From contig OZ020521.1 of assembly GCA_963971425.1 (NCBI GenBank), positions 11,115,519 to 11,179,518 of the forward strand: a stretch of 64,000 nt of DNA, written 5' to 3'. Under the pieces are notes generated by a model. It did no database searches, was not told where the DNA came from, and saw only the letters and a list, made by a program, of their open reading frames with translations. The stretch is from Bryoerythrophyllum caledonicum. Lineage: Eukaryota > Streptophyta > Bryopsida > Pottiales > Pottiaceae. The position numbers were made by a program, and so were the translations under genes. This document shows, piece after piece, positions 25,701-38,600 of this stretch; the first letter of the stretch is position 1, and each line of letters starts with the position of its first letter.

Positions 25701-28700
25701 AAGCCTGAGTTCTGAGAGACCTATGTAGTTGGTTCAAGTGTTTGGCTTTTCAAGGATTTTGCTACTAGCTTTAAGGTTGTGCTGTGGTTGTTGAGGCTAC
25801 TTGATGGATTGAAGTTCGTCATTTTGGTACGGGGTCTAATGCAAGCTATTAACTTTGAGATTGTTGACTGCAACCTATATGGGTTTTGATCTGCTACTTC
25901 AGCCTTAATACTTCCTTTTAAAGATGGGGGTTCTTCTTCGACTTGAGCTGTATGGTTCTAAATGAGATTTTATTTTTGGAGCACTCTTCAGGAACTCGCT
26001 GTAGCTCACTGGATAAGTTCAGAGACTGTGCTACCCACTTTAGCACTTGGAGATCAAAGGCAGCAAGGAGCAAACCTTTCATTTGCGGCTATTGACATGT
26101 TTGCTAAGCTCGTCCTACTACTTGTAAAGGTACTATTTACCTCGTATCTTCCTCTCAAGTTTAATTTCCACTTTGCTTAGGTCGGGTTCAGTTATTGTGG
26201 ATAATAACTGTTAGTGTTTTTCTTTTGATTACCTTGATGCATGGACATAGAACGTATTCTCATCGACGTGGTAATGCGTGTGTGCAGTACTATGTGGATC
26301 CTTCCATGAGTAAAGTCAACCTTCTGAACAAGGTACTTGTTGATTATGATATGGCATGATTACCTTTTTTGTTTGTTGTAATAACTACGTAATTTCATTG
26401 ACGTACCCGTTGACTTCGAGGTTAATGTTGATTTGTTTTGTGTTTCTCATTTCGAAACTCTTTGCTTTGCTATTTCTAGGTAATGGTTGTGACCGTGCGT
26501 GTAATTCAAAGGGACTTCCATGAGAGGAAGGCAAATTTTCAACCTCGCCCCTATTTTCGTCTTTTCGTTACATGGCTCGTAGACTTCAATGCTGCAGACC
26601 CGATCCTTGACTCCAGCAATTTCCAGGTTCGTGCTTATGTTGAACTTCTCACTTGGTGCTAACATACAAACAGGGTTGAACCGTCTTGGGAACCTTTTAT
26701 TTTGTCTTGGAATATGAATCGGAGTTTCAATATTTGTTCACTGTGCTCCTGATCTTTTTGTGGTATGATTTGCGTACATTCGAGTCCGATTTTAGTGTGA
26801 CTCAGTAACGGTGCTTGCTGAACTTCAGTTGGTTCTAATATCTCGTGGTCTTCAGGTTCTCACAACTTTTGGAACTGCTCTTCTGGCTCTTCAACCCCTC
26901 CAAGTACCTGGCTGGAGGTGTGGAATTGCCTGTCCTTCGTTGCCTCAGTTCATTTTCATTTGATATTGACTTGGTTAAGAGGCTCCTTGGGCCAGGCTAG
27001 GGGTTTCCATGTCCTTGATTTTATCCCAGCTCTTTACTAGGATCTCAGGTGTAGAGAGTTCAAGTGCAGCCAACCATCTCCTTTGGATTTGGCAAGGTAC
27101 ACTTTCAGGTTGTGCCTTGCATATGAAGGGAAAGCCGCTATTGCCATGCTGAAGGTTCTGGACTGTTGGTTGCAGCTTCGCATGGTTGGAGCTTATAAGT
27201 CATCGGATGTTCATGCCGAAACTGCTACTGAGCAACTCACAAAAGGGGTGGCCCCTTTTCCAGCGCTTGTTAGTGGCTCTTTTCAAATTTATGGAGCCCT
27301 ACTTACGCAACGCTGATGTCAGTGATCCCGTGAGTTTCTAAACTTAGCACCGGTTTCAAATCCCGACGGAGTTCTTTTTACATCTGCTAACGCTTTCCTT
27401 GACTCTGAGGTTTTTAAGATACCGGAGGTGGTGACGCTTGTAGTTTGAATTTGTACCAAAGTGTCATCTCGAACGAAAATTTCTCTGCAGTTTGTTGCTT
27501 TTGTTTACCAAGGCTTAAGTTGTCTAGCCCAATGCCAATCATACTGCCTCAACGGACCTTTTTTCTTCTTGGCTGGCAGGTACGGCTTTTATATAAGGGC
27601 ACACTTCGGGTGTTACTCGTGCTACTCCACGATTTTCCAGAGTTCCTGTGTGACCATCACTTCACTTTCTGTGATGTGATTCCTCCATCTTGTATTCAGA
27701 TGCGCAACCTGATTCTTAGCGCTTTTCCGCGCAATATGCGTCTTCCCGACCCTTTTACACCGAACTTGAAGGTACTATTCTCATCATATTTTATGTTAAA
27801 ATCATGCATCCTTTCAAAGTTGCTTCAGTCATACATTGGTGATGCGTCTCCGTATTCTGCATGGTAAAAATTTCAGTCACCTAACACGTGGTCTGGCATC
27901 AGGTGGACTTACTTCCGGAAATCAGTCAGGCACCACACATCCTCTATGACTTGGAGCCTGCTTTGAAGAACAAACAATTGAAGGCAGAAGTGGATAAATA
28001 CCTTGAGGTTTGTGCTTTGGTTTTGCACCATTTCCTTTACGATTCGTCCGTTTAAAATATTTATGCACTGTCTTCATATGCATCAATGCCGTAACTTCTA
28101 GATTCAGAGTTGCAAGATCGCACTGTTAGTTGACGCTGTACTGAATATTTATCTACGTTGGATGAGCAGACGAGGCAGTCTCAATCTTTCCAATCACTAG
28201 ATATCAAGGCGCGACTGGTCTTACCTGCAAATGAGGGTGTTCCTCATGGCACAAAATATAACGTGCCTCTTCTGAATGCCCTTGTGCTATACATTGGGAT
28301 GCAGGTATCTGTCTTCCTTCCATATCTCCAAGAGTTGTTGGACACGCTCACTGTGGGTTCGTTGTCAGATGAGTCTTTCCAATTAGTTTGAATAGGTCCA
28401 TGCTTCAGCAGCTCCACGAACATTGCTGATTGTCTGGATCTTTCGTCTTCGTGTGCACAGGCGTTACAGCACATGCAGAGCAAGTCATCACCACAGCAGT
28501 TGGCAGTGCCAGCGGCACCCATCACACATAGTGCACCCATGGATATCTTCCAGCGCCTTATCACTGACCTTGATACGGAAGGGCGGTACCTTTTCCTGAA
28601 TGCTGTGGCCAACCAACTCCGTTACCCGAACAACCATACACATTACTTCTCATGTGTTCTGCTCTCCCTCTTCGCAGAAGCAAATATGGTATGTTCCTTA

Positions 28701-29267
28701 CTTTCGACCTTTTTTTGGCATGTGATTATAATTAGATACTTACAGTGAATTCGTGAGGCAAAGATACCAAGAGGTTTGACCTCCTATCTCATTTTAAATT
28801 CAGCTATAACCAGCTCTAATTTCTATAATCAGCTCAGAGAGGAAAAAAACGGCTAAGATTTATGGTACAACACGTCTCCTTCCTTCTAGGGAATTTTAGA
28901 TCGCTCATTCTCTACCTTCTGGACATGACTGCAGGAAATCATACAAGAGCAGATTACCAGGGTGTTGCTTGAAAGACTCATCGTGAATAGACCGCACCCT
29001 TGGGGCCTTCTGATCACCTTCATCGAGCTCATAAAGGTGAACATCTTCATCTCTTTTAGTCCATTCTGTTTCGAAGTTCCTTTCCTGTTGTTTTACTCAT
29101 AGCCAGTGCTGTCTTTGCAGAACCCTCGGTACAAGTTCTGGAGCCACAGCTTCACGCGATGTGCCCCTGAAATAGAGAAGCTGTTCGAATCGGTGGCTCG
29201 CTCTTGCATGGGTCCACCACTGAAGCCTTCCGACGATGATCTTGGAGCTGAAGGCTTAAAGAATTGA
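10767..29267 (+). CDS. NOT1: CCR4-NOT transcription complex subunit 1 (NOT1/CNOT1), 51 exons
   Basis: This is the scaffold of the CCR4-NOT deadenylase, which shortens mRNA poly(A) tails in the cytoplasm. The spliced protein is about 2,510 residues, near the usual plant length, and follows plant NOT1 from the start ([12 protein letters not shown]) to the C-terminus. Domains in order: an N-terminal helical repeat region; the TTP-binding-like region (about 630-860); the MIF4G/CAF1-binding domain (from about 1,020, ending near [15 protein letters not shown]); the CNOT9-binding/DUF3819 region (about 1,330-1,480); and the C-terminal Not1 domain (about 1,980-2,510). Coding exons: 10767-10865, 11081-11384, 12011-12239, 12486-12825, 13236-13349, 13599-13727, 14103-14273, 14535-14729, 14934-15071, 15240-15374, 15562-15815, 15964-16070, 16271-16366, 16547-16880, 17074-17312, 17505-17586, 17882-17979, 18111-18256, 18436-18544, 18679-18825, 18951-18998, 19269-19397, 19548-19790, 20010-20117, 20259-20344, 20670-20775, 20958-21053, 21294-21446, 21620-21802, 21984-22213, 22994-23129, 23306-23431, 23647-23715, 23828-23968, 24121-24237, 24486-24612, 24774-24877, 24989-25156, 25320-25412, 25538-25684, 25992-26129, 26288-26332, 26480-26626, 26856-26917, 27176-27329, 27580-27771, 27903-28007, 28170-28304, 28461-28688, 28935-29036, 29121-29267. 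Exon 14/15 could instead join 16888 to 17061, also in frame. Intron phases agree throughout, and I see no disabling change. Confidence 0.96.
22250..22560 (-). repeat. Dispersed repeat family B, copy inside CNOT1 intron 30
   Basis: On the minus strand this contains GGTGGTAATGGGATGGAAG, GTTGGATATACCCCAATTTT and TAGCAAACCTCCATTTGG, which also occur in the same order at 54105-54260 on the + strand. It occupies much of the 780-bp intron 22214-22993, the largest in the gene, and so probably explains its size. Confidence 0.7.
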
Positions 29268-29708
29268 ACTCGAGATGTCTCTTGTTTGTACCATACATTG
29301 TATACATGTTGTTGGATTTAGAGGCTTGAACCAGGAAATTGTACGATACTGTAACTCTCTTTCTTTGCTTCTCATTTGAGACCTTAAGTTTTCTGCTAAT
29401 CGCCAGCTTCTTGATCACCGTCTTGATTGTAACCCTGTGTTGTGCTTGGTGGTCTGTACACTCTTGTTAAAAGTAGTGTTAGTCACCTATGTTTTTCCTC
29501 TTGAGCTGATTTTAGACATTAATAATGAGAAAATAAGTCAAACTCATAGTATCTTTCCCTGACTTTACATATAACTATATTATTCACGCAAATGAGTACA
29601 AATTTTGTATATACATGAAGAAGTAATGCTAACCAATAGGTTAGACCTGACCCATGGGAATAAATCCTGTGTAAGAAACAATTGGGTATCCTTTTTCTAC
29701 CAGAGAGC
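29268..29708. other. Convergent intergenic gap holding the 3' ends of CNOT1 and the LON-domain gene
   Basis: This 441-bp gap separates the CNOT1 stop codon from the stop codon of the leftward LON-domain gene, so both 3' untranslated regions must lie here. The CNOT1 side is T-rich, with AATAAT around 29,520, which could serve as a near-consensus polyadenylation signal. No further gene or repeat is visible. Confidence 0.5.
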
Positions 29709-31930
29709 TCATCCCAGTTGGAGTGATTGGAGTGCCACCTTGGCTGCTACGGATGCCCGGCTTTGCTCAGCGTACGCCATGGCGTTGATGAGCCGGACTT
29801 CAGTGTCCACAGTCGTCATTGCTTTCAACCTCTCTTGCAGCAACTTGTGCAACTCCCCAGGACTCGCTCCTGCAATGACCAAAATCAAAAAACGAGAAAG
29901 GGGGAACATGCGCAAAAATCCAATTGCTTTAGGGATGTGAAGGATTACCTGCAATTGGCTGCAAGGCTGCAAACGAAAGCCGCTCTTCCCGACTAGGCAC
30001 AAACCTTTCTACAGCGGGGTCGGACTCTCCCTTCTCTGCCCACTGCAGAGCCTTCTCTAGCGGTGTCAGCAGAGGCGCTTCTTTTGCTGTCTAAGATACA
30101 ACACCACAAGGTGAAGTTTACTATTCAGGGACCTTGAGTGTTGTATTATCTTCCCATATGGGAACCATCAACCATCATTAATTTACAAAAAACTCACAAC
30201 CAACACGCCCAGATAACTTGCTTGAAATAAAAACGATTCTCAGTTTCGAATCATAGAGTCCCGCCACAAGTCCAAGATTTACCAACGGCAACGAAATAAT
30301 AAATATTTTTCTTGTCGAGACAGACAGACTGCCTGATTCAAATGCTGTTGGTAGACACACCACCTTAATTTTTATTTGTAATTGTTGGACCTCTGCCAAT
30401 GTTTTCTTAAGGCTCTCGATCTTGGTTGGTAAGGAATCTCTCTGCTCCGGGTACTCATCTCGTACTGGCATAACTGTGCTCTTGATAAATGGCTCCATCT
30501 GTCACCAACTCCACATAATTGACAAGCAATCTTGGAACTCTAATCAGAAATGAAAACTTACGAGTATAAATCATGTGCATCTCTCGTCTAGTTTCGGTAG
30601 TCACAGAAAGATATGCAACCATATATATTTAACATGAAAAATGAAAGAACTAACCTGTGTTAGGTTGACCATTTTGATGCGACCCAGACCTCGGATAGAA
30701 ACCAGAGCTCCTATTTCAAGCTGCTTAACCTGCCTAGCCATGGGCGTCAACAACCACAAATCTCTATGTTGGTTATTGGATAATGAGCGGTCGCACAAGG
30801 ACAACTAAAATCCACATCAATGCATGTAAAAAAGACGTCACATGGACTTGTTTAGGACTTCCTGTAGTGTGTAACATTCTCTACTCTTGAGCAGTACCTC
30901 AGCTGCTTACACTTTCAATGCGAGCCAGGCAGCCATAGGTTGCTACAAAGGACGCCACTCCAGCTTCGTCTCCCTTCACTGGCTCGATCACAATGTGTGC
31001 GAGTAGATTATTCCCTTTCGCCATCACCTACCGAGGCCACGCAGCTGATGAGCATGGAACTGAAGTTTAGATGGAGCTGAAGCACAACTGAGATGGAAGA
31101 AACAACGAATTACCTCCTCAAGAAGCGACAAAAATCTAGCCTCGTATAAATGCAATGTCTTCGAGGAAGAGGGAATGAAAACCTGCAACAACCAGCTGCA
31201 AGATTAATCAATTTGTCAAAAGCAAAAACTTCGTGGCGAGAATCTAGGTTTCATTTAGAAAGTGCATTCCAATAAAAAATCAAAATAGAAAATATCAAAA
31301 AGAGAATGGAAATCAGTACTATTGAATGGCACAAATATCTACTCCTCTTAGAAAACATTCTCAAAAGTTGACAAGCTCGCGAACAATGAAAGCCTGCAAC
31401 AATCAGCTACAAGAGTAATCAAAAGAAAAAAAATCATGAGAGCAACCTAGTTCCATTTATCAAGTGCATTGAAAGATTTAAAAAGGATTACTGAATGGCA
31501 CAAATCTCTAAAGAAGGAGAGGGATACCTCAGCTGGAGAGAAAGGCAAACACGGAAGCCCCAGAATTGTTGCTTCTGCACAGCAAAGAAAAGAGAATCAA
31601 TCTCCAAATACCTACAAACGTGATGATAAAAGCTACAATTCAAGGTGAAAGTCAGAAAAACCAAACCTCACCGTCTAACGTGGACATTTCCGCGAACACT
31701 CGCCGTGAATCTCCTCCCGAACGCCGAGACGCTAATCGGCCGAATCCAGCTCGCCAGGCGCGCCATCGCTGCGAGGAGCGGAGTGGATGGTGGAGAACGA
31801 GCGAGGTGCGCGGCGCCGTCGAGCAGGCAGCGGTGGAGCAGGCGCAGGAGGACGAGGAAGAAGACGAGAGAGACGGCAGCGGCGCGAGTGCCGACATAGC
31901 CGCGAAATTGATCGACATCACCATCGCCAT
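29709..31930 (-). CDS. LON substrate-binding-domain protein, probably plastid-targeted (8 exons)
   Basis: The spliced protein is 334 residues. It matches plant stand-alone LON N-terminal-domain proteins, which have the substrate-binding part of Lon protease but no AAA+ ATPase or peptidase. Exons in gene order: 31672-31930, 31528-31574, 31114-31182, 30911-31027, 30655-30729, 30364-30498, 29949-30090, 29709-29869; all phases agree. Residues 1-86 form a Ser/Ala/Arg-rich, acid-poor extension, as expected of an organelle transit peptide. The LON domain starts about residue 87 with GLPCLPFSPAEVF, then LHLYEARFLSLLEEVM and LVSIRGLGRIKMVN. The C-terminal part is helical, with EKALQWAEKG and LHKLLQERLKAM. 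The catalytic Ser-Lys domain is absent, so it is not a complete protease. Its molecular role in plants is not settled; chaperone-like or regulatory binding is an inference. The start is the first ATG of the open frame. It is convergent with CNOT1. Confidence 0.88.
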
Positions 31931-32683
31931 CGTCGTGTTGGATTCAACGTGTTTTGCTTACAAATGGCTCAGGATCGCTGCCTCGCTTCACCACACATCA
32001 CCGCGAAAGGCCGATGGATGAATAACATGCAAACGGATGAATTCAATGTCAATAGATGAAGGATCAGATATGTGGATGAATGTAAGGTAAATGAATGAAG
32101 TATCAGCCGTGTGGATGGATGTTAGGCAGATGGATGAATGTTATGGCAGTGGATGGATGTGAGGTTGGGGCCCCTGTCACCGTGCTAAAATCGAAGTTGT
32201 CTAAAAATCAATAATATCTTTAGGTTTGAAGTGGTGTTTCGCTTTTTAAAAGCATATGCAATATGTGTGATATTCCAAAATACAATATAATATTCCAAAA
32301 TTATGACAAATTAAACCTCAAGTTGTGGATCGGAGGAGAGATCAACAATTATCACGTTAATATGAAGAGTCTCTTACAGACAAACCACGGAGCTTACCAA
32401 AGTACCCAAGTTGAATCTTAACACGAAGACAAACTCACGTTTTACTGATCGAGCCAACGTTTCATTCACTGTTCCATGAATTACAGTACTGCAACATCAT
32501 TTGCCCTAGAAGACATAGTTGCAAGTATGGCCGTACAGATCATTACGGAGTATCATCTGCAAAGGCACTATCAAAATTCTATGCATTCTAGAGAGGAAGA
32601 AGACTTATCTGGTCTGCTGAACTGAGGAGGCTGAGAAGCAATCTACCAACAAAATTACCAGCTACTAGAAAACTTGCAAACAT
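31931..32683. other. Intergenic spacer: LON-gene promoter side and transporter 3' end, with GATGAAT-type short repeats
   Basis: Upstream of the LON-domain gene, and downstream of the transporter stop, lies about 750 bp without a gene. About 32010-32165 is a run of imperfect GGATGAATG/GGATGGATG units on the + strand, an old degenerate microsatellite. The rest is AT-rich and unremarkable. The 3' untranslated region of the ABC transporter should lie in the right-hand 200 bp. Confidence 0.55.
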
Positions 32684-35600
32684 CTAGCGCCGTTGGAAAT
32701 TGAGGAACTTGATAGAGAATGCGAATACAAGAAAGAAGACAGCGTTGAATCCAAGCAAGACTGCAACACAAACTCCAACCATCGAGTGCTTGAAGCCGAA
32801 GTAAGACTCCAGGTATGCTTGCACTGTGGAGCCGCCGAAGCCTGGAGCTTGAATGATCGTTTTCACATCACCGAGCTGTGACACAATCAAACCGTAGAGA
32901 GTCCAAGCTACTGGACTGAGATAGTAGTACCAGACCCACCACGCCGGCATGCTCTGCATTCCAAACAATGCGCTCCTCATTAGAATTTGAAATGAAACAG
33001 ATTATCACATCGACTCATTATCATATACTCCCTGTGTCCCAGAATTCGGTGCCCAGTTGAATCCTGGAATCTAGACCTGTTGTACAGTTTCTGATTAAAC
33101 TGGGCGCTTAATTCTCGGCAGAGGGAGTAACTATTATAAAATTATGTTAAAAGAAAAAGTAAAGAAATGTGGATTTGCGACTTACTGGACGGGGGATGAG
33201 AAATCCAGAGAAAAGATTCCAAATGGAATAAAAAGCAGATGAGATAACAGCTGCTAACTGCTGTGAGGGCGTCAACGCAACGGCCATCATTCCGTAAAAG
33301 GTGAAATACGAGAATGTCAAAAACATGAATACGAGGTACCAGAAGAACTTAGCTGCACATGCAGACCAATGATTTTTGTCAGGTTCAAGGTGTGAGATGG
33401 AACTTGTGTCTAATGATGCTTGTTAGATACGAAGTGAAGAAGCTAATCAATCTTGTAGTTGAATGCACAAAGTTTTACAGGCTGCATAAATTGTTTCAAT
33501 TACCTGCAGTCCATTCAAACTGGATCATCGAGTATGTGATAAGCGCGTAGACAACAGTTTGAAGGAGGATATAAGGAATTTCAATTAAACCCTGCACAAA
33601 GATGCAAAACGTGTTAAACCTGGTGTTATGATTCTCAATGTGAGCATTTCGGGTAATTTGTTAGAAAATATGGAAGCCATGTCAGTGACTGAATGGTGAC
33701 CTCTGCAATACCTTTGAGTTCCTGCTGAATCTATGTGTGGAAAACATCCCAAAGCTCTTATAAAAACGAGTGACAACATCACTGTTGAGTCAGAGTGAAC
33801 ATACCTGAGCAAAGGCGTAAGGCATAGGTGAATACATGCCAGCTGCTCGTTCCCTGTAAAACACTGATCTTTCCACTGCAACGATAGGTTGAACGCTGGA
33901 TGCGTTGTTTACTCCCAAGAATAATACAGCAGCATACAACGCCCCCATTACGTTGAAAACATCCTGTTGTGTTCCCCTGAAACACCCCATGTAATTGCAC
34001 GAGTAAAGAAATCATATTTTTCCGAAGTCCAAAAGCATCTCGTCTCAGATCAGAATTCACTCTAGTATCGTTTGAGGATTAAAAGAAAATTCTTCAGTTT
34101 AACAAGGGCAAAGGACACTTGCTGGGTTATGAAGATGATGATTACCTCCTCGAACCAAGGTTCCAAAAGACAGACCCAAAGATCAGAGCACAGATGACTG
34201 TAAAGAAAAATCGCACAGCATTGTAGTAGGGACTTCGCCAGTATGTCAATTTTTGCTTCCACAGACACGCTCTGAACTGTGTCCATGCAGATCGTGAGAA
34301 CTTGGTCGGAAATTTGAGGTCATGCGACCCAGGTTTAGGAACACTCAACGCCTTTATCATTTCTTCGTTTCTCCTGCACAAAAAAAATGGGTCAGCTGTA
34401 AATCCAGAACTTGTCGAGCTCAGATATATCGAGTAATAAATATAGGTAATTCAGAAGCAGAGGACTCAGAATATGTTCCTCACCGATATAGGTTTGAACT
34501 ACTGTAAACATCTGCGAATTCTTTCCCAGTGCGCATTTCTGCTCCCGGAGTAGTAACTTCAAGCATCCACGTCGCTGGGTTGTACCCTTCATGAATACGA
34601 GGAGTACCCTCTACTGCCTGCTCCACAAGAATAAATTACGAGATTACTAGTAATGCTTGTCAGATCTGTTACACTATCGTACTTTCAATATTGAGTATCT
34701 CCCATCTCATCACGTCTGAAAGACACCAATTTTTAACGGTGCTGTGCACGTCAGACATGATTCCCACATTAACAAAGTAGATTCTTTCGCACACTGGAGT
34801 TCATCATTAACTACCTGGAAATATTCGACTAAATCCTTTGATTGAGCACCAAGTTGCCCAGCATATATCGTTTGTCCACCACGTTTCAAAAGAAGAAGCT
34901 GCAAGCAGTATTTTCAAATTGAATGCAATTAGAGCTAGCCATAAAATCATATTAACAACTTGGAAGGCCTTAGAGCTTTGTGTTCTCCCCTACTCAGATA
35001 ATTTGTAAACAAAAACCAAATCTCTGGATGACATTAAAATCATTGCAAGCTAGTGATACAGATCTCAGTACCTCATCAAATGCCTCAAAGATGTCAATAC
35101 TGGGCTGATGTATCGTACAAACGACGGTTCTCCCTGTGTCCACTGTGTTCCTAACGGTGCGCATGACGATAGCTGCTGCACGAGCATCCAATCCTGACGT
35201 GGGCTCATCCATAAAAATGATGGACGGGTTGGCAACTAGTTCAACAGCGATCGTCAGACGCTTCCTTTGTTCTGTTGAAAGCCCGGTGCTACCAGGAAGC
35301 CCTACTAGAGATTCCCTCAACGTGTTCAACTCCACCAACTCCATGACTTCCTCCACGAAGGTCTGGACAAAGAATACAAAAACAAACAATCAATTGTCGG
35401 TGATGACTACCAAATTTTTGAAGCTCTCACATACAAGACGCGAATACCAGTAATGCCATCCAATTGCATTAGATTTACATTTGATTTAATCGATTCTCAG
35501 GTCACTGACAGAACAGATATCATGTTCTATATTCCAGAACACTAACAGAGCACAAGTGTATAGCTGCTTACCTTCCGGGTTTCCTCTTCGACATCCTTAG

Positions 35601-38600
35601 GCAATCGCAGCCAAGATGAGTATGTCAAAGATTCGTGAACGGTCACTTGTGGAGAATGTATGTCTGTTTGTTCCACGTAACCTGCAATACGAGCAAATGT
35701 CTCCTGGACCTTAGGGTATCCAGACACCCTGATGTCGCCTTCAATATATCCACCTGTTTTCCTCCCAGCGAGAACATCCATAAGCGTAGTTTTTCCCGCA
35801 CCAGAGACACCCATCAGTGCAGTCAATACACCTGGTCTGAACGCTCCGCTTACATTCCTTAGCAGCTGGAGTTTGTCAGAAGTAACCCCTTCGCCTTTCA
35901 TGTTCTGTCATACAGACATACCCATCTTAAAAGTGACCCTTTAAAAAGAAGAGACAGAAAGAGTTATCAAGTAAAGTCTATCGAGTGCATGAACCAACAG
36001 TTCATATGATGCAGTTCATTATTCTTATCATCAGACCGTGAAACTAATACTTTTTTCAAACTTACAGCAGGCATATCAACATAGTAGTTGACGTCGTGAA
36101 AAGTCAACGCTAAAGGTTCGAAAGGCAAGATCATCCCCTTCTGCTCTTGACTGCCGTTCTTTAGGTTTACAATATCAACAGCCGTCTCAGATGACGGACC
36201 ATCCTTTTCCGCACGAGAAAATTCCTGCATCTGCAACTCTTCTGAAAGACAGGAATTATTTTGTCATTACTTGTTTGCTTATTGAATCTGTTCAAGCTCG
36301 ACACCAAAACACACTTGACACTGGATTTTCTGTATGTCTGAAAGAAGAAATAGCCTCGCTACTAATAACTGCTATAAGTTCGCAAACATTTTTGCATTGT
36401 TTTTAATGATGAGCATCTTCACTCACCTAAGGATCGACCATCACTTGCTGAGTGACCATCACGAACTGCATGGCCATCACGTACGCTCATGCTCTTTCTT
36501 TTAGAGGATATCGACCGTCCTTCAACCTTCTCTTTGATGGTTTCTTCTGCCACAGTGGCTTGAGGTTTTCCCATGGCTGCTCGAGAAGCAAAATCTCAAC
36601 GTCAATTATCGAACAATTCAAAATGCAAGAAATCAAAACACTGGATACAGAAAAATGTCCCACTACGATTAGGTTAAAGCTAAATCTAATTACTTTTTAA
36701 GAATTGAAAAGAAACACTTACGTTTCAAGTGTTGAAGAGCCAAGGTCCCCAAGACGTTGAATAACACAATGTAACCAATGAGCGCACCAATACCAATCCA
36801 ATACCAGTATCCACGCGTGAATATTCCTCTACTCTGAAGTATGCTCAAATACAATGGTTGTCCTGTGATTTCACTCAGCTGCAACTCCAATAAGATATAT
36901 GTTAGTAAATTATTGAGTCATGCAGAGATTAAAGCATACAAAGAACATATCATCCTCTCTAGAAGATGCTAGAAATCGCGTATTGGATCTGAACGACTAA
37001 GGCTTACAACGAAATGCATATATGATTCGTCTGCATATAGATTTATAAAGTTCGCATAGGGTGAAAGAAACACTGACCCTCTGCCATCGAGGAGCAAGAA
37101 ACTCATTGACAGCAATTGCATTTTGTGCATAGGAGAGCGGTGAAATCCAATATCCCCATATCCACCAAGGGTGTATATTTTCTGAAGCAAGAGTAAACCA
37201 AAAGCACACATTATAATCCTCCAAATATGATCATCTGATCGTTATCCGTGAAGGTCAACAGCAAAGTATCGGCTTCCACGTGAATAACGCTTCAAAACAA
37301 CTTAAAACAACACCAAGCACTAATCAAATTCTGTTGACTTTACTGCTATGCTCCAACTTCAGCATTAAAAGAGGAGCCAGTTAATAATATCAACTTAAGT
37401 AGATAACTTACGTCTTGCAAGAATGAAACCACCCAGTACAAATACAACGAGTAGGGCGAATGAACCAAACGTATTGGCTATCACCATGGTCCGACCAAGT
37501 GCACCTATGAGTCGGAAAAGAGCGATTGCCATTTGATGCATGAGGAATAGAAGAAACATGTAACGGAAGAACCTGCCATTGCAATCTCTCATTAGGCCTA
37601 AATAACATGTTTCAAGAGGACTCAAAGTAGGCAATAAATCTATAAAAATTCACCTGTCGAGTAACTAACAAATATAAAACATCAGAAATTAAGCACAGAT
37701 ATCTATATGTAAGTGACGTTGGTATACAAGAAGGAATATAGCACACGATCTCTCCATTTTTAGCTAACAAGGAGCCTGCAATCAGAAACGACTATACACA
37801 CAAGTATCGTAATGCAGGCATAGAGTTCTCACCTGCCAGGTTCCGGGGCAAGCCCTATGATGAAATAGACGATACCTGACCATATCACAGATTCTACCAC
37901 GGAGTAAGGTAGACGCAATATCCAGCTGGGGACTGAAAATGCCCAGCCAGGATAAAAGAGATTATCTCGTTGCTTGTAAAGAACAGGTAGCCGCGCCACT
38001 GTGATGGACATTTCCGAAAAACCGTTGAACATCATGTGCACGAGTGCGAAGAAGAGCGTGCTCAGATACAATGATCCATCATTTTCATTTGTTGGATGCA
38101 GCCGTGTTCGGAAAAAGAGAGTTGACGCAAGGAGTGCTACGAAAGCCACCTACAACATCAGGCAAAAAACCGTTAATTAAACAAAAGTTGGAATCATCTC
38201 AATCTCGTCATACAAAGACTCAAACAATAAACCGAATGGAGTTTTGTTAAATGAGAAATTTATCCATGGAATCTGGGAACAAACAAACGACAAAAACAGG
38301 CTAAATCCAAGCACTGCGATACAGATCAAGAAATCTCACCTGACAGGTCCGGAAAATATATAAGAACCTATTGCGCTTGATAAGCAACATTTCCCTCTCT
38401 ATGCACGCTTTGAAGATATTCCACTTTGACAGGGCGTACTTAGTAGTGACAAGAGCTGCTGGGTGGCTTCTGGATTTTTCAAAGGGCGTACTAAGCTCCT
38501 CATTCAATTCCTTCCCAATGCGATAATTCCTGAAAGCATTTGCTAATTCAGCAACAGGGACATATTGATATGGTCTTCGATGGTCATACCAGTATTGTTC

